Shown: positions 22,869 to 64,000 of the stretch, one piece after another
How the letters are laid out: each line of letters starts with the position of its first letter
Numbering within the stretch: the first letter of the stretch is position 1
From: Hormiphora californensis
Taxonomy: Eukaryota > Ctenophora > Tentaculata > Cydippida > Pleurobrachiidae
Reading direction: 5' to 3'
Assembly (NCBI GenBank): GCA_020137815.1
Contig: CM035360.1
Span: 2,012,077-2,076,076 of the forward strand
Length of the DNA stretch: 64,000 bases
Translations under genes and position numbers: made by a program
The notes under the pieces: model-generated
Database searches by the model: none
The model's input: the letters and a program-made list of their open reading frames with translations, nothing else
Told to the model about the DNA's origin: nothing

Positions 22869-22976
22869 AGTCCGGTTCCTGATGAGACAGAGACTTGAAA
22901 TTTGGAAGTTACGAAGATCTTGCTAAGTTCTTCCGAACCTCCAAATTTCAAGTCTCTATCTTATCAGGAACCGGAG
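22869..22976. repeat. Inverted repeat, ~35-bp arms
   Basis: CCGGTTCCTGATGAGACAGA and the following ACTTGAAATTTGGA pair with TCCAAATTTCAAGTC and TCTTATCAGGAACCGG. Related arms (TCTCTATCTTATCAGGAAC) appear at 30885-30905 inside the S1 insertion. Confidence 0.8.
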
Positions 22977-23653
22977 ATATGACAAATTTTGTTATTTCAG
23001 GGGGGTGACAGTTTCAAAAAATCCGAGTATAGTGAATTTCCACTCCAAGAGCGCACCACATCAAAGAGAGCTCCCCATCCAGAAGATACCATGCGCAGGG
23101 GACACCACGCGCAGAAGAGACCGCACGCGCAAATACAACGCCGCGCTGGTCTCTTCTGCGCGTGGTGTCCCCTGCGCGTGGTATCTTCTGGATGGGGAGC
23201 TCTCTTTGATGTGGTGCGCTCTTGAAGTGGTGTCTTCTGGAGGTGGTGCGCTCTTGGATGTGGTCTCTTTTGGGTGTGGTGCGCTCTCAGGTGTGGTCTC
23301 TCTTCGATGGGGTGCGCTCTTGGGTGCTCTTGGAGGCTCTTGAACTTTATTATGGTTCCTTATAAGTAATTTTCGTAATCGCGTTCGTTAAAAATCACAA
23401 AAATTAAAAAATTGTTTCCTCAATAATGAAAAATCATCAAGTTTGGAAGATTGTGTCGTCAAAAGCACTCCTTAAATTGTGTAATTTTCGAGGGAATTCG
23501 TCCTCGAACCGTACCAAAGGTCAGAACCCCTGGAACCTGCTTTTGTGGGTTCCGTCTCTGGCGGCTAGACCTCTCGCAGCTCACCTGGGCCCTGGCCCCT
23601 GTTTTGTAGGACCCATACCCTGGCCTCCTCCGACGACTGAAGTCTGACTCTGG

Positions 23654-23690
23654 ACACAGTATGACCACCGAATCGGTGGTCATACTGTGT
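23654..23690. repeat. Perfect 18-bp-arm hairpin
   Basis: ACACAGTATGACCACCGA is followed after one A by its exact reverse complement. It lies 144 bases upstream of the candidate PHACTR start codon, so it may fold in the 5' leader if transcribed. Confidence 0.8.
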
Positions 23691-23833
23691 CGGTGGCACC
23701 GATGTGAGTGTGACATACGTCGGTGGTCGAGGCTGAAAAATATACAACGCCGCTGCCGAGAGCATCTTGATTGTTGTTCCAAAACTCCGATAGATAACAA
23801 CCGATGATATCACCAAATTCCGCTAATAGTTTT

Positions 23834-59874
<36,041 letters not shown>

Positions 59875-60124
59875 GGAACACTACATTGCACGTGCCACGT
59901 GTAAACCCGGGTTGTGTTGTTCCTGTTGTTCTGGTGGACATTGTCTGTTAGTGTGAGGCCATGGGGGTCAGGGTAAAGTACAGTGCTGCCCGTATATTGG
60001 TATATGTTACAGCGTGTAGTTGGCAATTTGGACAATTTGAGTACTGACCCTCCTTCGATTCGATAACTATATCAATCTCTCACGCAGAATATTCTGTTTC
60101 AATCGAAGGAGAGTTGGGTATGAA

Positions 60125-60234
60125 CCAGGAACCGACCGAATCAGGAAATACTGGTCCCTGATTGGCTGATAACCAGTCACGTGACCTAAATAACGAGTTC
60201 TCATTGGTTGTTTACTTGTTTCGGTCGGTTCCTG
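60125..60234. repeat. ~110-bp palindromic MITE (CLEAR/CCAAT family), copy 5
   Basis: Near-identical to the copy at 19530: ends CAGGAACCGACCGAATCAGG and CGGTCGGTTCCTG, centre CCAGTCACGTGACCTAAATA. It lies ~250 bases after the PHACTR stop codon. Confidence 0.9.
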
Positions 60235-60518
60235 CTCGATATATATCACCTGTGTGACGGTGTTTGTGAATTGTTATATTGTTGCTGTTAGTGTGTATAT
60301 CATCTGTGTGTAGATTAACTTGTATACTGTTTAGACTTAAATTATTTCTTTTTGGGACATTTGACATTTAACATGGTAGATAGTAATTGTGTTAATTTTA
60401 AAGCTTGGTACATTTGAAATTGAAAATTGATTCAATAATTGTAATTTTGGGGCTTCATGCGTTTTACATCACGCTTTTGTCAATAGATGAATGTGAAGCA
60501 AGATTTTAGGAATAATCT

Positions 60519-60600
60519 GTCAGAGCATTGGCCTGACCCATTCTCGTTTCTCTCAAATAAGGAGTGCACGAGAATTGTGGTCAGAGCATTGGCCTGACAG
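60519..60600. repeat. Direct-repeat element GTCAGAGCATTGGCCTGAC
   Basis: Two direct copies of GTCAGAGCATTGGCCTGAC flank a 44-base spacer (TTTCTCTCAAATAAGGAGTG). It is the inverse of the 7205-7390 array. Confidence 0.75.
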
Positions 60601-60928
60601 GGAATAATCAGTAATCACTCCGCATACGATAACAACTTTAGATTATTTAATTTTAAGAACTCATTTACAATTTACATTTGATTTATTTTATTGGTTCGAC
60701 TTAAATTAGAAAGAAGATTATTAGTTTTTACTGCCTTGGACTTGATGATAATCAATTGACAGGAGAAAATGCTTGAGCGGCCACATCTTCGCTAGCTATC
60801 ATGGTGGCTAGAACTTGTTATGTTCTAACCCTCCCTTTACATTTGTAAAGGAAGGGTGCGGGGCGCCCGAAACACAGTCTAGCCAGGCAAGTGGGGACAA
60901 TGAATTTGAAGTCTGGCAATATTTTGAC
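60601..60928. other. PHACTR 3' flank; no gene
   Basis: AT-rich DNA with a small MITE at 60818-60895 (TGTTCTAACCCTCCCTTTAC and CACAGTCTAGCCAGGCA) of the family seen at 28180 and 43848. No exon or RNA gene is recognised. Confidence 0.5.
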
Positions 60929-61754
60929 GGGGGGGGGGGGGCGGCTGAAGTTTTTGAAGTTTGAAGTTTTCCACCCTACTTTTTGAGTTTTTGAAGTTTT
61001 TGAAGTTGACTTCAAAAACTTCAAAAACTCTAAACTACTTTTTTATGCTATCAGTGACTATTATTACACTTGTTTAGGTTAGTTTCATGCTTAATACATA
61101 TTGTGGCAAAGTTATCCGTACTTGTCTGCACTTTTTCTACCACAAATTAGGATATTTACAATGATTCCTAACCATGAAATCCATGACACAATTTGGTGTA
61201 AAAAATTTAAATTTTTTGTAAAAACAGATTTTATTTTCATTCTATAACTCAAAATATTGCCTAGAAAATGCTAAGAAAGAGTTTAAAAATTATGAAGTAA
61301 ATTTTCAAAATGTTTTTGGGGCCACACCCTTTTTGTCAGTTTCACAAAATGCAAATTATTTATGAAGGGAGTAGTGAAAAAAATATGGTCACCAAAATCA
61401 TCAGCGGCCTCGAGTTAGTGGGGGTACGTGCCAAAATGAAGTCTCCACCTCATCTAATTCGAGGGATAATGGGATATTTTCATAATTTTGTGTGTGCGCA
61501 TGACTTTTTTTGGGCTAGACCAGTTTTAATGGTTTATGAGTGACTATAGGCTTTTTAAAGGGGTGCATCTTGTTCGGAATATGCAAGTTTATATAAGAGT
61601 TATGAAGCAACATAGGGCCTATCTCCAACGGTTTAGGAGATATGAGTTTTTGAAGTTTTTGAAGTTTTTGAAGTTTTCCACCCTAAGTTTCTCTTTGAAG
61701 TTTTTGAAGTTGACTTCAAAAACTTCAAAAACTTCAGCCGCCCCCCCCCCCCCC
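60929..61754. mobile_element. Fold-back element with G-run/C-run ends and GAAGTTTTT repeats
   Basis: A G-run then CGGCTGAAGTTTTTGAAGTT (60929-60960) is mirrored by AACTTCAAAAACTTCAGCCG then a C-run (to 61754). Both ends also carry TTTTCCACCCTA and an inner GAAGTTGACTTCAAAAACTT palindrome. The middle has no convincing frame; TTAGTGGGGGTA at about 61415 is shared with the palindromes at 35336 and 54313. Confidence 0.8.
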
Positions 61755-61844
61755 ATTTTGACGCGAGAGTGAACTTTCTGTGTATCAAATTGAAACAAGA
61801 TCTACGAGAAAATCATTTGATTTTGTATGTAGTTCAAGTTGTAA

Positions 61845-62094
61845 CTAAAGTCGGATTTTTTGAAGTTGTCACCCCCTAGTAGGTGGCGCACAAGTTTTTA
61901 TTTGCGTGTCGGAACCTTTTCGGAAGCTTGTTTTCGCTCTCACGCCTTTGTTTCTTGACCAATTTCGTCAAACCAAAGTTTTACGGACTCACAAAGTTAT
62001 GCTCTTTCCGCTGACTATGCGGTTTTTGCCGAAAAGTGAGAGCAAGTGCCGCGTGTGAAAAGGGGGGTGACAACTTCAAAAAATCCGACTTTAG
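61845..62094. mobile_element. 250-bp MITE with CTAAAGTCGGATTTTTTGAA ends
   Basis: CTAAAGTCGGATTTTTTGAA then GTTGTCACCCCCTA at the left is mirrored by GGGGGGTGACAACTTC and AAAAAATCCGACTTTAG at the right. The termini match the inner pair of the composite element at 21463/23013. Confidence 0.88.
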
Positions 62095-62104
62095 TATTAC
62101 TAAA

Positions 62105-62249
62105 GTCGGCGCCGCCAGACAGCTCAAGACCCTACAGTGCATTAACCATTAGCTGTGTACTTGTAGTGTGTTACTAATAGTAACACACTACAAGTACACA
62201 GCTAATGGTTAATGCACTGTAGGGTCTTGAGCTGTCTGGCGGCGCCGAC
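62105..62249. repeat. Perfect inverted repeat, 72-bp arms, 1-base spacer
   Basis: Arms 62105-62176 and 62178-62249 are exact reverse complements, from GTCGGCGCCGCCAGACAGC through GTGCATTAACCATTAGCTG to GTGTGTTACTA, with a single A between. The outer ends match the GGCGCC MITE family. No mismatch in 72 pairs. Confidence 0.95.
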
Positions 62250-63344
62250 CCGATCTGAGCGCACTCAACTTTGAGAATCAAACGGGGTCTGACGTCGACA
62301 GACATGTCTTGAATTGAGCCAGTGAGAGAAATCCTCAGGACATTTCATTGAATTTCAAGTTCCAGTTTCACTTTCAGCGCAGGAAATTTCAATTTGAAAT
62401 GTCCTCAAAGTGAAACTGGAACTACCAGTGGAAGATGGAAGCCGTTCAATTGGGCTCATTTGATGTACCCATCATGCAGGATCGCAGGTATTACTAGCCA
62501 TGTTTGTGTCCAATTAAATTTAGATGGGACATAACCAGTGCAGTCATGTTGAGTAAGGGCGGGTGACGCTTGTTGAGTAACCCCTTGAGTTTGGTGACAT
62601 AGTCACCTGGCCAGGTGTCTATGTCACCAACCCTTAAGTAACACCTTACTCAACAAGGTGACGCATTGATCGTGGGATTACTAATTGTGACTATATAAAT
62701 ATAATTACTATTGTGTGTAACAAATTCTTAAAAACCTCTTATTAATGAGATAGTGTGTTTTAATTTTCTTGTGACAATGGTAATGGTATCCACATACTGA
62801 TGGTAGTACTTGAGGCCGAGGGTAGATCAGGATTACGGGGGCCCGGATGAGATGCCCCAAATTACTGTGCACCTCGATTAACCGTCTCCGACGAAGTTGG
62901 CAGCTTCGCTGCCAAGCCGACGCCCGACAGTGATCGGGATCCAATCTCAACCTACTAGTGGCGGTGCGCTCAGATCGGGTCGGCGCCCGCAAGACAGATC
63001 TCAACGCACCGTCGAGAAATCTGTCTGGCGCCGTAGACCGGGGGGGTCGTCATGTTAATTTTGTTAATGTTTTGTTAATTAACAAACGACCCTTGGTGAA
63101 ACATTAACAAAATTAACAAAATTAACAAAATTAACAAAAATCGCGTTTTAGATGTTTTCAGTCGGTTTATAGTTGTTTTATGTGTTTTTAGGTGTGTTTA
63201 GGTGTTTCTATCATCTCCCATGGCAGATATTTCATAGCTAGGATAATTATTTGGATTTCATCATAGGTTTTGAGGCAAGAAAAGGGTCATTATAACAAAG
63301 GAGGGGTATACGAGTAAAGAACACCAGTTTAATGTATAAATAGT
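62250..63344. other. No gene; several small inverted repeats
   Basis: GGCGCC-family ends recur at 62230-62310 and 62985-63030. 62340-62420 pairs CAGGACATTTCATTGAATTT with AATTTGAAATGTCCTC around AAGTTCCAGTTTCACTTTC. 62565-62665 pairs GCTTGTTGAGTAACCCC with TAACACCTTACTCAAC. 63050-63140 has tandem TTAATTTTGTTAATG and AATTAACAAA words. The minus-strand frame at 62708-63004 overlaps these repeats and is not supported. Confidence 0.5.
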
Positions 63345-64000
63345 GCGGTAATATGACGAAATTTTTTCGGCATAATCGTTCTAAAGCTAATTCCACTTCT
63401 AGGATACTCTATAGGGTCCCTAGAAACAACCCCTGAAGTTGTCGCAAGATCGGCGATAAAGAACTTGCATTAGTTGGGCCTAATTGGTTACAGGGTGTTT
63501 TCAGCCAAAACCATAAATACCCTTAAAATAGGAGTAGAGACAAAACCGAGGGCACTAAAGTGATCAGCGTCCTCGCATTAGTGGGGGTAGGTGCTGGAAT
63601 TAAGTCTCTATCTCATCTGGTTAATTAGATAATTGGATAATCAGCTCTGTACATAGCCGTTTTTGGCCATATTGGCTATAGCCATGTTAGGAAAGGAGTA
63701 GAGACAAAACCGAGGGCACTAAAATGGTCAGCGTCCTCGCATTAGTGGGGGTAGGTGCTGGAATTAAGTCTCTATCTCATTTGGTTAGATCTGCACATAG
63801 CCGTTTTCGGCCATATGGCTATAGCCACTTAGGAATGGTTTAGAGACATTTCACTGGTGCCATCTTGTAGACAATGGCCAAGTTGTGGGGGGTCGACGTC
63901 GGACTTTTAAGCTCTATCTCCAACCGTTTAGCCGTTATTTGGTTTTTAAGGTGCTCAAAATCGGGCTTTTTACCGTTTTTTGCTCATTTTGAGCACCTTT
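63345..64000. mobile_element. Left half of a ~1-kb-family palindrome, cut by the window end
   Basis: From GGCATAATCGTTCTAAAGCT onward it follows the left arm of the 35336 element (AATTCCACTTCTAGGATACT, GGGTCCCTAGAAACAA) and then that of the 54313 element. An internal direct duplication repeats the block GAGTAGAGACAAAACCGAGG to TCTCTATCTCAT (63530-63617 and 63687-63780). The expected centre (GCTCAAAATCGGGC..GCTCATTTTGAGC) is reached at 63953-63993, so the right arm should follow beyond 64000. Confidence 0.85.

Larger units (their letters stand above)
21343..23366. mobile_element. Composite fold-back element enclosing a LINE fragment
   Basis: GGAACCATAATAAAGTTCAA with following GAGCGCACC words (21343-21420) is mirrored by GGTGCGCTC words and TTGAACTTTATTATGGTTCC (to 23366). 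A second pair lies inside: AAAGTCGGATTTTTTGAAAC (21463) and GTTTCAAAAAATCCGAGTAT (about 23013), the TIR family of the element at 61845. Between 23090 and 23190 a GC-rich hairpin pairs CAGGGGACACCACGCGCAGA with TCTGCGCGTGGTGTCCCCTG. The LINE reverse transcriptase sits within. Confidence 0.75.

Overview
The window is animal (metazoan) nuclear DNA. It holds spliced orthologues of three animal regulatory genes: EYA (eyes absent), a JIP3/JIP4-type JNK-pathway scaffold, and PHACTR (phosphatase and actin regulator). Introns have ordinary GT..AG ends. The intron-rich genes, the very dense short inverted-repeat elements (MITEs) and the many long (CT)n/(GA)n tracts suggest a small-genome marine invertebrate, perhaps a sponge or another early-branching lineage. 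The phylum is inference. I saw no tRNA, rRNA, CRISPR array or bacterial operon.

Layout. 0.5-1.7 kb: a fold-back element. 2.8-6.2 kb (+): a complete four-exon EYA gene with G-rich minisatellites in its introns. 6.85-20.8 kb (-): fifteen exons of a JIP3/JIP4 homologue, from the N-terminal RH1 domain through RH2 to the conserved segment just before the WD40-like domain. The WD40 half is not seen, so the gene either continues left past EYA or is truncated. An intronless, unrecognised 372-codon gene (11.9-13.0 kb, +) lies antisense in one JIP intron. 21.3-23.4 kb: a nested fold-back element containing a 5'-truncated LINE reverse transcriptase.

23.8-59.9 kb (+): PHACTR, 11 exons, including a 27-kb intron between exon 2 (basic KPWKWKRKKK segment) and exon 3 (first RPEL motif). 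That intron contains, on the opposite strand, a tandem array of Golgi-type carbohydrate sulfotransferase (CHST) genes. From left to right these are a 5' fragment (S0), a copy with an insertion inside an exon (S1), and three intact genes (S2, S3, S4; 374, 422 and 415 codons). I rebuilt S2-S4 exon by exon with consistent splice phases. Two subtypes alternate along the array, and S2 looks like a fusion of both. The intron also holds ~1-kb and 1.6-kb palindromes, a hAT-like element with a perfect 8-bp target duplication, pogo-like MITEs and a LINE RNase H fragment. 60-64 kb has no gene I can support and is packed with inverted repeats, including a perfect 72-bp-arm hairpin and the left half of another ~1-kb palindrome.

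How the genes relate. EYA (HAD-family phosphatase and transcription cofactor), JIP (kinesin/JNK scaffold) and PHACTR (G-actin and PP1 binder) share no obvious pathway. The shared theme is architecture: genes nested antisense in introns, fold-back elements in introns and at exon edges, and minisatellites that abut or copy splice sites. All coordinates come from manual reading; exon junctions were checked by phase, not by transcripts.
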